From: Ophiura sarsii
Taxonomy: Eukaryota; Echinodermata; Ophiuroidea; Amphilepidida; Ophiuridae
Assembly (NCBI GenBank): GCA_035610835.1
Contig: CM069441.1
Location: 100,871,606 to 100,935,605 of the forward strand
Direction of reading: 5' to 3'
Length of the DNA: 64,000 nt
Part shown: one piece after another, positions 1 to 10,613 of the stretch
Numbering within the stretch: the stretch's first letter is position 1
Layout: each line of letters begins with the position of its first letter
Made by a program: the position numbers and the translations under genes
Notes under the pieces: model-generated
The model's database searches: none
What the model was told of the DNA's origin: nothing
What the model saw: only the letters and a program-made list of their open reading frames with translations

Positions 1-231
1 TGACAGGCGAGCAAGACGACCACCACACCACAAGCGTCAGGCTTCCCAGGCTAAATTTTCACAGATCATATATAGATATATACCCGGGGTATATTGCAGT
101 ATGGGATAGAAGTTGTGTGCACGAGCCTAGAAGAGCTGCTGGCCCTGTGGTTGTGTGTCACGTAGGAGGGTTAGGGATAGAATAGATAGGGCAAAATTCA
201 CTAAATTCCTATATTTCTTACCACCCAGGAC

Positions 232-356
232 GCGATATTATTTACCGTAAACAACATTTGATACCTTGACGGAATAAAGCGTATAGTTCTACATGATGAG
301 ACTGATTGATATGTATACAGTGTTTTGCCAAATGTTGTTTACGGTTAATAAATTCG
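232..356. mobile_element. 125-bp foldback MITE with 10-bp target duplication
   Basis: The element is bounded by perfect direct copies of CACCCAGGAC at 222-231 and 357-366, read as the target-site duplication. Its ends form an imperfect inverted repeat of about 28 bp; the inner 16 bases of each arm (CCGTAAACAACATTTG and its complement) match exactly. It is too small to encode a protein. A 9-10-bp duplication is typical of Mutator-like elements, but that superfamily call is inference. Confidence 0.7.
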
Positions 357-366
357 CACCCAGGAC

Positions 367-565
367 TCACAGACTACATTTAGGTCAAATACGATATTAT
401 ACGACTGAATGACACATTGATTTAAAGGCTAGACATTTCTCAAGCACAAATCGTCCACTTAGTTGTATCTATATTGCCGACGGCGGCAGAGTGGCTGCAT
501 CAAAACGTTAAAAATAATCCACATCCATCTGCTCTGCATTCACCATTCTGGACATACACACACCC
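367..565. other. No recognisable feature
   Basis: AT-rich sequence between two repeats. I see no open frame, RNA or repeat. The same holds for 1-221. Confidence 0.5.
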
Positions 566-842
566 TATAAGTTAAAAGTTTAACGGGTTTGGCGTCGGAC
601 GAGTTTTAATCTGTCAAGCTTTCGTCAGGATTAGCTCTGACTTCTTCAGGACCAAATTATTATAATATTAAACAAAACATAGAGATTGCCACTTCTCTTG
701 TTATCATCATTTGGGCTGCCCCTTGCCCGATGATTTGAGAGTAGGTGCCCTTTCCTACTTGTGAAAAAAATTGGTGGCTCTGAAAAGAGCCGTTCAGTTG
801 GATTGCCGCTTCCACTGAACACGTAGGTTGCCACTGGCCTAC
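566..842 (-). repeat. Dispersed repeat with histone-type 3' stem-loop, copy 1
   Basis: This block of about 280 bp recurs at 16177-16485, nearly identical apart from small indels. On the minus strand, positions 791-776 read GGCTCTTTTCAGAGCC followed by ACCAA. That has the 6-bp stem, four-base TTTC loop and ACC flank of the stem-loop at the 3' end of replication-dependent histone mRNAs. A purine-rich stretch (AAGTAGGAAAGGG) follows about 15 bases later, where a histone downstream element would sit. No histone coding sequence is visible upstream on the minus strand. It is either a captured histone 3' region or a repeat that evolved the motif. Confidence 0.7.
776..791 (-). promoter_or_regulatory. 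Histone mRNA 3' stem-loop-like motif
   Basis: GGCTCTTTTCAGAGCC on the minus strand is a perfect 6-bp stem with a TTTC loop, preceded by AAC and followed by ACCAA. This is the recognition shape for stem-loop binding protein in metazoan histone pre-mRNA. Whether it is transcribed here is unknown. Confidence 0.6.
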
Positions 843-2120
843 TATATATACACACACCCAGCCAGTCAAACATCAAAAACTGGCAAAATAAGCCACTGCT
901 TATCTTAGGCAAGCAATAATCATTTCTTTCTTTCTTCTTGCTGGCAACAGACCTATATTTTGATAGCTCTGTAAACAAAAATCTTGCCCCTCCCCCCTTT
1001 TTTCTGGTTAAAAACCTCAACCAATATTTTGTTACCTTAAAGTTTGGATTAATAACTGAATTTATTAGCAAATTCACAAAGAAGAAAAATCTGCCTTCCT
1101 TTAATTCTAACAACTCTAAACCAAACTATGCACTTGATATGTTAATTTCAAGATTAATTCCAAGTGAAATATGCATAGATCAATGTTGAGCAGAATTGTC
1201 CAAACAGTATGCCATCAAAGACAGTAAATAACCGTCTTTGATGCCATAAGCAGTCATGCACAATATTGCAATATTGTCTTGACTTATTTGTGCAGAGAAC
1301 AGACAACCATCATGGAATTGTTTTCACTATGAATTGAGTTATCTGTAGAGTCTGTTCAGGGGAACTTGAAACATGTTACAACTTGTTGCATTGATGAATT
1401 AATGTATTTTAACTCAATGTCAAGTTGCACGGTGAACACACAATAGTATAGTAGGTATATTCTGCTTTGGGCAAGTTGACAAATTATTTTGATCTTTTTT
1501 GATGACAATTCCTTGAAAACACAAAAAAGGTCAAGTTCCATTTTGTGGTGAATGCACTATAAATATTCAAGAATCCCTGCACAGCAAACAAAATGGCCAG
1601 CTTGAAACAACATCAATTTCTTTGAATTGTTGCTTAAAAAAGTCACTCGACGTTAAAAAATCATTACTTTGCGTTTGAGTGGCGAAGCACAGCGTCTCCT
1701 AGACCATGCTCAATATCCTGATGCATTGTGGGTAAGTAGGTCAGTTCATTCTCATTCGAACCCAGATAGCATCAACATGAGCTGTGTACGATGCATTAAT
1801 GTTCCTAAATGCCACTAATTAAGGAATTGCTTTTCAACGAACATTCCTGAATTACCAAACTGACTTTTTTTCTTAATCGAGGCATCGATCATTACTAGTA
1901 GTAGATTGTTAACCTAATTCTTGACACATTTTTGAGAACTATGATATTTTGATATTTCATATGCAGTACAACTATACTTTTTTTTTCTTTGAGTGATATT
2001 CTAGATATCTTCTCTGACATTTTGAAATCCACTATTTCACAAGACATAGTGGCATGACACAAAAAGGATGTTCATCCTGGGAAGGTACAGGAGCTAGAAA
2101 TAACAAGGAGAAAAAGTGTT
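843..2120. other. No recognisable feature
   Basis: AT-rich. It holds one small hairpin at about 1213-1241 (CATCAAAGAC and its complement, 10 bp) and a poly-T run near 1979-1987. Open frames are short and show no domain. Confidence 0.5.
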
Positions 2121-2286
2121 TATAGTTTAGTCAGGTCCAAATTGGCAAGAAATATGCAGGAGGTATCTATGCGATTTTGGCATACGCATATGACACACAG
2201 TGCGCCTACTGCGTTCACGCATGCATACAGTCGTCTGTATTAATTTGCTACTGTAAAGAGGATCGCCAATTTGGTACTGTGACCTG
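2121..2286. mobile_element. TA-type foldback MITE (TATAGTTTGATCAG family), copy 1
   Basis: The left end reads TATAGTTTAGTCAGGTCCAA and is mirrored on the right as CCAATTTGG...GACCTGA. Better-preserved copies are at 15371-15577 and 31849-32042. The right terminus is disturbed and abuts the GTGGCGGC element that starts near 2286. TATA-like ends suggest a Tc1/mariner-type TA duplication, by inference. Confidence 0.55.
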
Positions 2287-2480
2287 AGTGGCGGCACTAC
2301 GGGCGGGATAAATGTCCCCCAGTCACGACCTTTTCCCCCACTTGCCCCTTATAGTCAGCTCAAGCACCCACCCCATTTTGTCCCAAAACAATCGAAAATG
2401 TTATTAGAGTGAAAGTTCAATCGAAAATGTTGACTGCATTTTGCCTCCCCCCAATTATTTTTGATTTTTTGTCTTTTTCT
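2286..2480 (+). mobile_element. Truncated GTGGCGGC hAT-like MITE
   Basis: It starts GAGTGGCGGCAC and continues with a C-rich segment (cccagtcacgacc, agtcagctcaagc, caatcgaaaatgtt) that aligns by eye to the left part of the intact element at 29827-30150. The right terminus (TGCCGCCACT) is absent. An internal segment of about 20 bases (caatcgaaaatgtt) appears twice. Confidence 0.45.
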
Positions 2481-2674
2481 TGTATATAGATTCACCACAG
2501 ATCATAATAACAAAGCTATCTTTTGACGGACAGGTCTCAGGTGTGCTAACAACGCTGAAGTTGTGGGGCGCTTTCTATAGTGAATATATATTACATGAAC
2601 AAAACATTAAAAGCATTGCCTCTGTCAAAACATGACATTAGCACCTTTGCCTGGCTCCATCACATTGCTGGAAG

Positions 2675-3608
2675 CAGGGCGTAGCATGGTAGTTGTGATT
2701 GGGGGGGGGGGGGGGTACATCAGGCACGGATCCAGAAAATCCTAGGGGCCCCAATATTTGAGTAAGGTAAAAAATGTTACGAAAGCTGTGCGTAGCACCA
2801 CACTAGCGCGGACAGGGGGAGTATGAGGGTGGATGTGTCCCTCACAAGTGGATTTTTGTTTCAGTTTTCGAACCCATTTGGTGCGATCTGGTGTATACTT
2901 TTGTCCAATATTTTATTGAAAAGCCACCATTTCATTTCCAATCAATATTTTGGGTTTTTATCAATGCTAGATAGCTATTTTGTTATATGTAAGAAAGAAG
3001 TTGTTTAATTAAGTATAGATGGTTGAAAATCAGGTTCCCCATTTACCCCCGGGTCGCTGGGAACACGAATCGAAGATTTAAAAAAAATCGTTATCACGTT
3101 TTGAGGGTAGGATAGAGGTCCAAAATGTTGTAATATTGAGTAACATTGTGAGCGTGAAGTGCGAGTATCCGGTGGTTCAAGTGGCTGGCCCCCAATGGGG
3201 GTTGCAAGGGGGCTTCAATTCAATTAAACATTGAAATTTGATTTATACTTTAATACAAACAAATTAGTTTTTTTCTCTGAAATATGGCACTGAATAAATA
3301 CAATTGTAAATATACGGCTTTTTCAAGAAACACCACAGCATGCAGATCCCGGGACGCATTTTTGTTGCCGATGTGTTCGAAAGATACCAAGAATCTTGCA
3401 ACTATGATTTCGCGCGGCCACCGCGCCATCGTCTGGATCCGGATTTGAGTACCCCCTCCCTGACCGATATGAATTAAACACCGACGATAAACAATTATTT
3501 CTTTCCACTTTCTTCCTTTCTCTTTTCTTCCTTCCCCTTTCCCTTCCCCTTTATTTTTTTCCTCCGAAAATCATTGGTGGGGGAGGTCCCTATGATGCTA
3601 CGCCACTG
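2675..3608. mobile_element. hAT-like element, 934 bp, with 8-bp target duplication
   Basis: Perfect GCTGGAAG duplications lie at 2667-2674 and 3609-3616. The termini read CAGGGCGTAGCAT and, from the other end, CAGTGGCGTAGCAT. CAG-ended TIRs with an 8-bp duplication are the hAT signature. Inside lies a G run (2701-2715) followed by CAGGCACGGATCCAG at 2721, itself a hAT-like terminus, so the element may be compound. No transposase frame is visible; it is non-autonomous. Confidence 0.7.
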
Positions 3609-3616
3609 GCTGGAAG

Positions 3617-4160
3617 AGGACCTGCCAATTGGTCAGAAAGAGCGATACATCATTTATTTGACCAATCAGAGACTTTGTAAAATAATTGCATCCCTGAAGT
3701 GCAATATTTTAGAAACTGTATTTTAATTGGTTATTCAACGAGAGCATCAATGATGCAGAAGCTCACTACAATTCTGATTCATAAAACATGTCTATAATAT
3801 ATAAACCACTTTAATCTGTCCAGCATATGACAAATTATGTAAAGCTCAAATCCACATTATACCTTACATGAAACATACATGTATATATATATTATGCATT
3901 CACAGTGTAAGCAAATTTGCCCTTCTATATATGCTTCAGTTGAGATTACATAAAATAAAGGTAATTGTGTCATCTTTGACTGAACATACTATAATAGTGG
4001 CATATTTGTTTTATGCTGTACAGGTGATATGAGTCAGTATATACTATCAATTATTTGGATTATTTGAAAAGCCACACAAAACTGTGTGTTAATTATAGTT
4101 GCAGGGTTTTGCATTGATTCTAGAGCGAGAATACATCAAAGAAAAATGATATCAACTTAA
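3617..4160. other. No recognisable feature
   Basis: AT-rich sequence with a short (TA)n stretch near 3883-3892. I see no gene or repeat. Confidence 0.5.
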
Positions 4161-4164
4161 AATT

Positions 4165-4445
4165 TGGTACAATGTCTTATCATGACTTCCTATTTAATTT
4201 CAATATCAGAGCTTCAGTTTTTGAATAATTAACTAACAAATGTATGGCCATAAAAGAAAAAAATGGTGTTTCTTGTACAGAATTATTACTTAAATTACAA
4301 TGTCTTATCATGAATTCCTGTTGATTAATTTCAATATCAGAACCTGTTTTTGCATAATTAATTAAAAATTATTTTAAAAATGTATGGCCATTTAAAAGTT
4401 GTGTTTCGTGTACAAAATTATTACTTAAAATACTGTGTAAACAAA
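4165..4445. repeat. Two diverged tandem copies of about 130 bp
   Basis: The block beginning acaatgtcttatcatga recurs at about 4299, each copy followed by atttcaatatcagagc or aacc, a TTTGAATAATTAA/TTTGCATAATTAA segment and aaatgtatggccat. It directly precedes the larger satellite and may be related to it. Confidence 0.55.
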
Positions 4446-4559
4446 GGGGCAAAAAGCATTTTGACCAGAAATATTTAAATAATTGTATTTTACTTAGCCT
4501 ACTGATACAATGTTTTAAGATATAATTTTTGTTGTCGGATCTAAACGCTTCGATCAATG

Positions 4560-5580
4560 GGCCTCATATTTGGCACACATGATTATCAACACAAGCCCTT
4601 TCAATAAATCTCTATAAAATAATGTATGAGTTGAATATTTGATCTAATTTGCATATTAATTAGCCATTTTAACAAGAAAATGACTAAAACGAAGTACTAT
4701 ACATCAATAGATTAAAATACATACCAATGTCCATCAAAATTGGCACAGATAATTATCTACATATTAGTCCTTTCAATAAATTGCTATAAAATAATCATGT
4801 CACTTGAATATTTAATCAAATTTGCATAATTAATTAGCTATATTAACAAGAAAATGGCTAATATCATTATTTTCATCGTCAGATCCAAACGCTTTGATGA
4901 ATTGGCCCCATATTTGGCACACATAATTATCAAAACAAGCCCTTTCAATAAATCTCTATAAAATAAATAACTGTATATGAATTGATTAATTGATCTAATT
5001 TGCATATCAATTAGCCATTTTAACGATTTTAATCAATACGTTAAGATGCATTAATGATTGCGTTAAAAATGAGAATATACCAATATCCACAAAATTAGGA
5101 TAGCAATATCTACATCCTTAATAAATTGGTATAACATGTGAATGTGGCTTGAATAATTAATCAAATTTGCATATTAATTGGCTATTTCAACAAGAAAATG
5201 GCTAATATAATTATTTTCATCATCAGATCCAAATGCTTTGAATAATTGGCCTCATATCTGTCACACATAATTATCAACACAAGCCCTTTCAATAAATCTC
5301 TATAAACATAGTGTATGAATTCAATTGTTGATCTAATTTGCATACTAATTAGCCATTTTAACAAGAATATATTTAAAGTTTACTCATCAATACAATTCAT
5401 TAAAATGCATTTACCAATATCAATCAAATTTGGCACAAATCTACATAAGTCCTTTCAATAAATTGGTATAATTCGCATATTAATTCTAAGCTATTTTAAT
5501 AAGAAAATTGCTTAAATTGATATTATTTTCATCTTCAGAACTAAACGCATTGATCAATTAGCATCATATTTGGCATATAA
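4560..5580. repeat. Tandem satellite of about 172-bp monomers with dimeric organisation
   Basis: The marker CCTTTCAATAAAT occurs at about 4597, 4769, 4941, 5115 (degenerate), 5285 and 5451, giving spacings of 172, 172, 174, 170 and 166. Alternate monomers are more alike: the form with 'tcatatttggcacacat' recurs at about 4562, 4905 and 5251, so a dimer of about 345 bp is the higher-order unit. Five monomers carry the octamer ATTTGCAT (4647, 4820, 4998, 5165, 5336), usually followed by ATTAAT; the last has ATTCGCAT (5471). It shows no coding potential. Confidence 0.75.
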
Positions 5581-5678
5581 TTGTTGCATGTACAGAATGC
5601 GGATAATTTTCTGTAACCAAATTGATCAGGAAAGTCGCTCAAATTGATTGATCAGAAATATTTGAGAGGGGCTCAAAT

Positions 5679-6464
5679 TTAATCGACAATTATTAGATCC
5701 TTTTTGCGGAGATCCTTTAGTATGGGAAACTCTTCTGTTATAGGTTCGTCAGAAGATAAGGCTTCTTCATCATATTTGATTGTAAATATAGTTTTATCAC
5801 CATCAATTGTTGCCTCTTGAAGTGAGATTATTTTCCCATTATACCACTGCGGTATTCCTGCTGGATTTATGCACTTGTGGCGTACACGCTTGTCAACCAA
5901 TAATCGGGTTGACTCTAAGAATCCGTCTAAGTACTTCTTGGAGTTTTGTATCGCTCGTTTTATTCTCTGTCCTTCTAGTTACTTTGTAATTTCAATCTTC
6001 TTGAGCTTGATGGTGGGAGCGGTAAAGAGGAAGGAATACGAGGTCTTGCTTCAGACAGAGGCTCAGTCACCGGAACCATGGACTCCTCATCGGAACCTAA
6101 AAGAATCAGTTTGAAAAGTCAATTAGAAAAATTGAGATAGAAATACAATTTATTTAATAAAAATCCAACAACATTCAATCCCCCAACTTATTACCGTAGT
6201 ATTTATATAATTCATGGGACATAATTTATTTAGTATTATGAATGATTGTGTTATAAAATTCTACCAAATACATACCAGCTTGATTTGATGACTCTGAAGC
6301 CATATCCAGTGAGACTGATGTTGATGGGCCAGAAAGGGAAACATTGACTTCTTCTTCTTGATGGTGGGAGGCTGGGAGCGGTATATAGGAACGAATACCA
6401 GGTATTGCTTCAGAAAGAGGCTAAATCACCGGAACCATGGACTCATCGATGTCTTCATCGGAAC
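5679..6464 (-). pseudogene. Decayed 3' end of a cellular gene with tandem exon duplication
   Basis: This is the most gene-like stretch in the window. Exon-like block B (6096-5679) starts after an acceptor (attcttttag) and reads GSDEESMVPVTEPLSEARP, then a Ser/Pro-rich tract. It hits a stop at 5977-5975, and the frame one step over opens at 5978 and runs to a TAA at 5681-5679. That second part is basic and alpha-like (KRAIQNSKKYLDGF), then VRHKCINPAGIPQWYNGKII and IFTIKYDEE, ending KDLRKKDLIIVD. The Trp-Tyr-x-Gly-Lys and Ile-x-Tyr-Asp pattern resembles a Tudor/SH3-like barrel; that is an inference. Upstream block A (6464-6276) has an acceptor and a good donor (G|GTATGT) and joins block B in phase. 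It is a diverged duplicate of block B's 5' part and carries a TAG where block B has GAG. The frameshift and nonsense codon suggest a pseudogene or relic. Confidence 0.5.
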
Positions 6465-6539
6465 CTAATAATTATTATAAAATAATTAGTTTGAAAAGTC
6501 AATTAGAAAAATTGAGATAAAAATACAATTTACCTATAA

Positions 6540-6640
6540 AAATCCCAGCACAGGGATGTAATTTAGGTGGCGGCATCCCCTGCCAGAAGGCTTGCCTCCA
6601 CTGGTGCCCTCCCACCAATGAAATGATGTGTGTGTAGGCC
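6540..6640. other. Short GC-richer segment before the pentanucleotide array
   Basis: Contains GTGGCGGCATCCCCTGCC and CCTCCACTGGTGCCC, which look like eroded transposon termini, but I find no matching partner. Confidence 0.3.
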
Positions 6641-6992
6641 TAAGTAAAGTAATGTAACATAACGCAAAGTAACCTAACGTAACGTAAAGTAACCTAGGCT
6701 AAAGTAACGTAACTTAAAGTAACGTAACGTTAACTAATGTAACGTAACGTAACGTAAAGTAACGTAACGTAAATTATCCTAAGGTAAACTAATGTAAAGT
6801 AACGTAACGTAAAGTAACGTAAAGTAACGTAAATTAAGGTAAACTAATGTAAAGTAACGTAACGCAAAGTAACGTAACGTAACGTAAAGTAAATTAACCT
6901 AAGGTAAACTAACGTAAAGTAACATAACGTAAAGTAACGTAACGTAACGTAAAGTATTAAACGTAATGTAACGTAAAGTAATGTAACGTTTA
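6641..6992. repeat. Pentanucleotide array (AACGT/AAAGT)n
   Basis: About 350 bp built from 5-base units, mainly AACGT, AAAGT, AACCT and AATGT, often alternating as a 10-base AACGTAAAGT unit. It is imperfect throughout. It is not the TTAGGG telomere repeat. Confidence 0.85.
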
Positions 6993-7600
6993 AAGAAGTA
7001 ATAAAAGCAAGTTCCGTAACATAAAGTTCCCCTACCTACCTAAACAATTAAGATTTTAATTTTTATGCAAATTCAATTTTGAAATTTGGATTAAGTCATT
7101 ACAAAGAACCCTACCCCCTCCCAAAAAATTATGAAAACTATTACTATTTGTTTTCACTATAATAAATACAAATTTAGAACCAAAACTAAAGGCATAATAA
7201 AAGGACAAGTAAGTCATGAAGTAGTAAGTTCGAATTAATTTGTATTGGAATATTTTTACTTTTCCCAATAAAAAATGTTTACATTTACGACCAGTGCAGT
7301 GCTATAATTTCGGCCTAGTAATAATTAATTAGGCACGTGCCTATATTATGCAGTATGGATGGTAAATTAAAGAAACTTATCCAAGAAATTCATTAACTCA
7401 ACGCATTTTATTATAATTTCTGTCTAAAATATTGAATCATAACAAAACTCAATCGCAATTAAAAATAACCTAAGCCAGTTTACGCCCAACGTATGTGCAA
7501 AGAAAGATTTGTTTTGGGCGCATCATGTCTAATTGCACGGTTTCGATGATTTTATGAATGGCGAACTTTGAACAAGCGCCCAAATAGGGCGCATCGGGAA
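6993..7600. other. No recognisable feature
   Basis: AT-rich sequence that becomes CpG-richer after about 7480 (gcccaacg, gggcgcatc), leading into the possible promoter at 7600. Confidence 0.45.
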
Positions 7601-7602
7601 GG

Positions 7603-7700
7603 TTGTGGGCGGTTACTATAAACAAGATGGCGGTTCGACAGAAAAATTATTACGACGATCGTCTGGTTTCAGTGATGATTTTAAGCAAGTATTTACATCA
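7603..7700 (+). promoter_or_regulatory. Possible 5' exon or promoter with YY1-like AAGATGGCGG start
   Basis: GGGCGG (about 7607-7612) and CTATAAA precede ACAAGATGGCGG, whose ATG is at 7627-7629. AAGATGGCGG matches the YY1 site that often overlaps animal start codons and transcription starts. The frame reads MAVRQKNYYDDRLVSVMILS and stays open to 7785. Possible donors follow (CAA|GTATTT near 7688). The flanking 150 bases are CpG-richer than the surroundings. No protein family is recognised and no second exon was found. It could equally be chance. Confidence 0.3.
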
Positions 7701-7789
7701 AAACATTACAACTACTGCATTTTCAAGTGAAATACATATCAATCCTCTACCAAGTGCACGATTTCACGGCAAAATCATGTCGTAATGAA

Positions 7790-9688
7790 AATGAACCGCA
7801 TGTTGTATGCTCACTGCAGTGGCGTACGTGCATAAACGACATCAGAGTTGCCTGCCACACTCATGTAATGGTCCAAGCTGTCAATACAAAGTATAGGGTA
7901 CTCAGAACAAGAACATTTCATCATGAAAGTTGCGGGTGAAAATGAATTAAAGTCTACGATATTATTAATTATTATTAATCTATATAATATTATTTACTAC
8001 CATACCTACTCGCTACATTATCGGACGAAATCTTCAGGTGGAAATTTGAAGATGAACTCTTCACATCGTCGTAACTTTTGAACCACTTGATCGATTTTGA
8101 AGTGAGAAAAGATGAAGTTTGGGTCATCTATCGTTTTTCCGAAGATTCATTCGGCAGTGCCAAATGACCAATCAAAACCCCGCAAATTTTCCTCCGAAGA
8201 CCCGAGCTCCAAACCCGGAAGTGTTTTACCCATTGAGTTTATGTCATTCGTCCACAAGTTTTATCAATGGCAGACGATACCAAACTGGTGGGGGTAATAA
8301 AAAATATTACGCACGATAATGCACGCAAATTCAGCATTTTGGCAAGGCAATATTTGCAAGTTTTACTCTTTTTCGCGAATTTTTAACAGCACCTCATGAT
8401 GAAAAACCTTTGAAAACATTATTTTCCATTAATTTTGGCCGCTGAAATCGGAGATATAGTTTGAAGAATATATACAGAAGCGATTAACATCAATTAACGA
8501 AAAACGACCTCCCCACCCATTTTTGCCGCTGATTTCGTATCATGAATAATAATGATCTCTCGTAGTTAAACCAATCACAATAAGACAATCACGCTTGTAC
8601 GTCATGAACACGCGTGTCATTGTTAATCAACTTTTGTATCATAGCGTTTTCACATGCATTTTCAATACAATTTTGACAATAAAGAAAATAACGCAAAATT
8701 ACCTATTTTGTCGAATGGCAATCAAGCCCATTTTATAACATATTTATGCGATCATATTGTTTCACTATCTCAAGTACATTTCCCGACAAATACCACTTGT
8801 GTGACCAAGATAAAACCATATTTCATAGTCGCACTTTCCCCTTGACCTATACCGTGACCTTTCGCTTCGAGTCTCTTTAGCTTACTTGTAGTAAGCTAAA
8901 AATGAGTATGGGTAAGTGCTCAGGGGGTTAAAACATGGTGCATAAACTATCCTTCTCCATTGCACAGCACTTGTCCACCTAGAACGTGAGCTACTTAAAG
9001 CATTACAGAGAAAACATTTCCGTCACAACAATAACCGCGGGAAGCATTCCTAATAAACAGCCAGTAGTCAAGCGGGGAATGTTCCCAACGTGACTGACAT
9101 GATTAACCACATTTCTACACGATCTTTTGATCGGTTGCATGCATTGCATCCAAGTTGTAATGCTTATCTATTGAACCAATCAAAATGATTCGGTCACAAG
9201 TGATGGGAATTTGAATTTCCTCATCCGGAAGCAGTGAGGGTCAGAAGAGGTCATGATGAAGTATGTAGACCATAACACACAAAACTGTCAATTGTGAGTA
9301 ACATTTATTTTGTTTTGAAAAATTCAAAATTCAAAAAAAAATAGAAACATACAACTCGCAAAATACACATTTTCCCTAATCAGGTCTATCATCATCTGTG
9401 TTTTCCCTCCAAAATCAAATCAGCAAATCTATTTTGAACAATCAGAGCAATAACCTAAAACTGTACTGAAGCACTGCGGATGCTTGGAGAAGATTCATGT
9501 TGAGATGATTTGATGATGTTATATATAAAGTAGGTGCAGCAGCCATAATGAACCATCAATTTTTCAATCACATTTTACCGACAGGTGCATTTTTCATTAA
9601 GTATTTGACGGGAAAACCGAATGTAATAATCGTATACTTCTTATGAGTTACAATAACATTGTATTTAACACTCATCAATAAATATTAG
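7790..9688. other. No recognised gene; two short open frames
   Basis: The segment 8112-8297 has two overlapping plus-strand frames of 61-66 codons without a recognisable domain, in sequence slightly richer in GC than its surroundings. A short inverted repeat around 8876-8900 (TTAGCTTACT...AGTAAGCTAA) is a small hairpin. Nothing else is supportable. Confidence 0.4.
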
Positions 9689-10613
9689 GCTTGAGTTATC
9701 CCGTGCTTTTTCTCTTACGTGACACGGGTCATTCTATACGTGCGTGTCACGGGTACCCGTATCCCGTAAGTCTTACTCTCCGTGAATTCCCAAACCCAAC
9801 CCACAGTAGAGCCCAAGCCCCGTAATAACCTGCATAGTGCATACCACCACGCAGCGTTCGATTTAACAAACGAAATGCGACACACTTTTGAACACTAATG
9901 CACAAATATGTATCAAAAGTGCTACGCCAAAAGATTCCCTACTTGATCTCTGATCACATACCATCAAAGCCAAACCTAAAGATTGAGTTTCATCTTCAAA
10001 TAACTAAAACAAAGTATGGTAAATCTGAAATATCGGCAGTTCATTTTCACTTTCGTCCAGAGTTAAAAATCCCATTGGTTTACACGTACATGCGCAGAAT
10101 TTTTCTGTCGGTTTAAAATTTGTACAAAATGGCGGATTTCTGCGCATCTCGGAGAAGTAATAATCATGACGTCACTTCTAGTCTTGTTTTCGTGTCGCCG
10201 AGTGTTACGAAATGGAGCCAATAATAATGATTTGGAACGGCCGCATCCGTCTGGACATTATTTTTAAGAATTCGGTGCACCAGGGGCACAAGAGGAATCG
10301 CATAACAATGGCGCGGCGCTTTGGTATTTCCATCGATCGTGACTCGAGCGATCGAAGTGCCTGGTAAACTCCATATTATATAGCAGTAATAAGGGATAGA
10401 ATCATTGTTTTTTATTTGAATTTTCATGCACATAGTCAAAATAAATGGCTAATAATCCTTAGTTTCCTTGTATTTCCTTGTGTTTTATTACGAAAATGGG
10501 TTTAATAGTTCAAATTGTAAAATCTAGTTCGTGTTTTCGTATGCCGTGTTTTGCTTACGGGCCACGGGTCATACGTGCGTGACACGGTTGAACCGTGACA
10601 CGGTCGCATGCCT
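9689..10613 (+). mobile_element. Compound foldback element, core shared with 59.4-60.1 kb
   Basis: The ends lie at ATTAGGC (about 9684) and GCCTAAT (about 10611) in inverted orientation. The terminal arms are built of iterated ACACGGGTCAT, GTGCGTGTCACGG and CCCGTAAG-type motifs. The core from about 9718 to 10350 reappears inverted at about 59396-60131: ggtttacacgtacatg, ctgtcggttt, atgacgtcac, ggaacggccgcatcc and cgactcgagcgatcg are all recognisable. Short frames here (for example 10439-10164, minus) belong to the repeat and show no domain. Confidence 0.6.

Noticed and set aside
646..1113. 155-codon minus-strand frame as a gene
   Set aside because: It has no domain, is rich in low-complexity sequence, and its 3' part lies in the stem-loop repeat.
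6641..6992. Telomeric or interstitial telomere repeat
   Set aside because: The unit is AACGT/AAAGT, not the metazoan TTAGGG.
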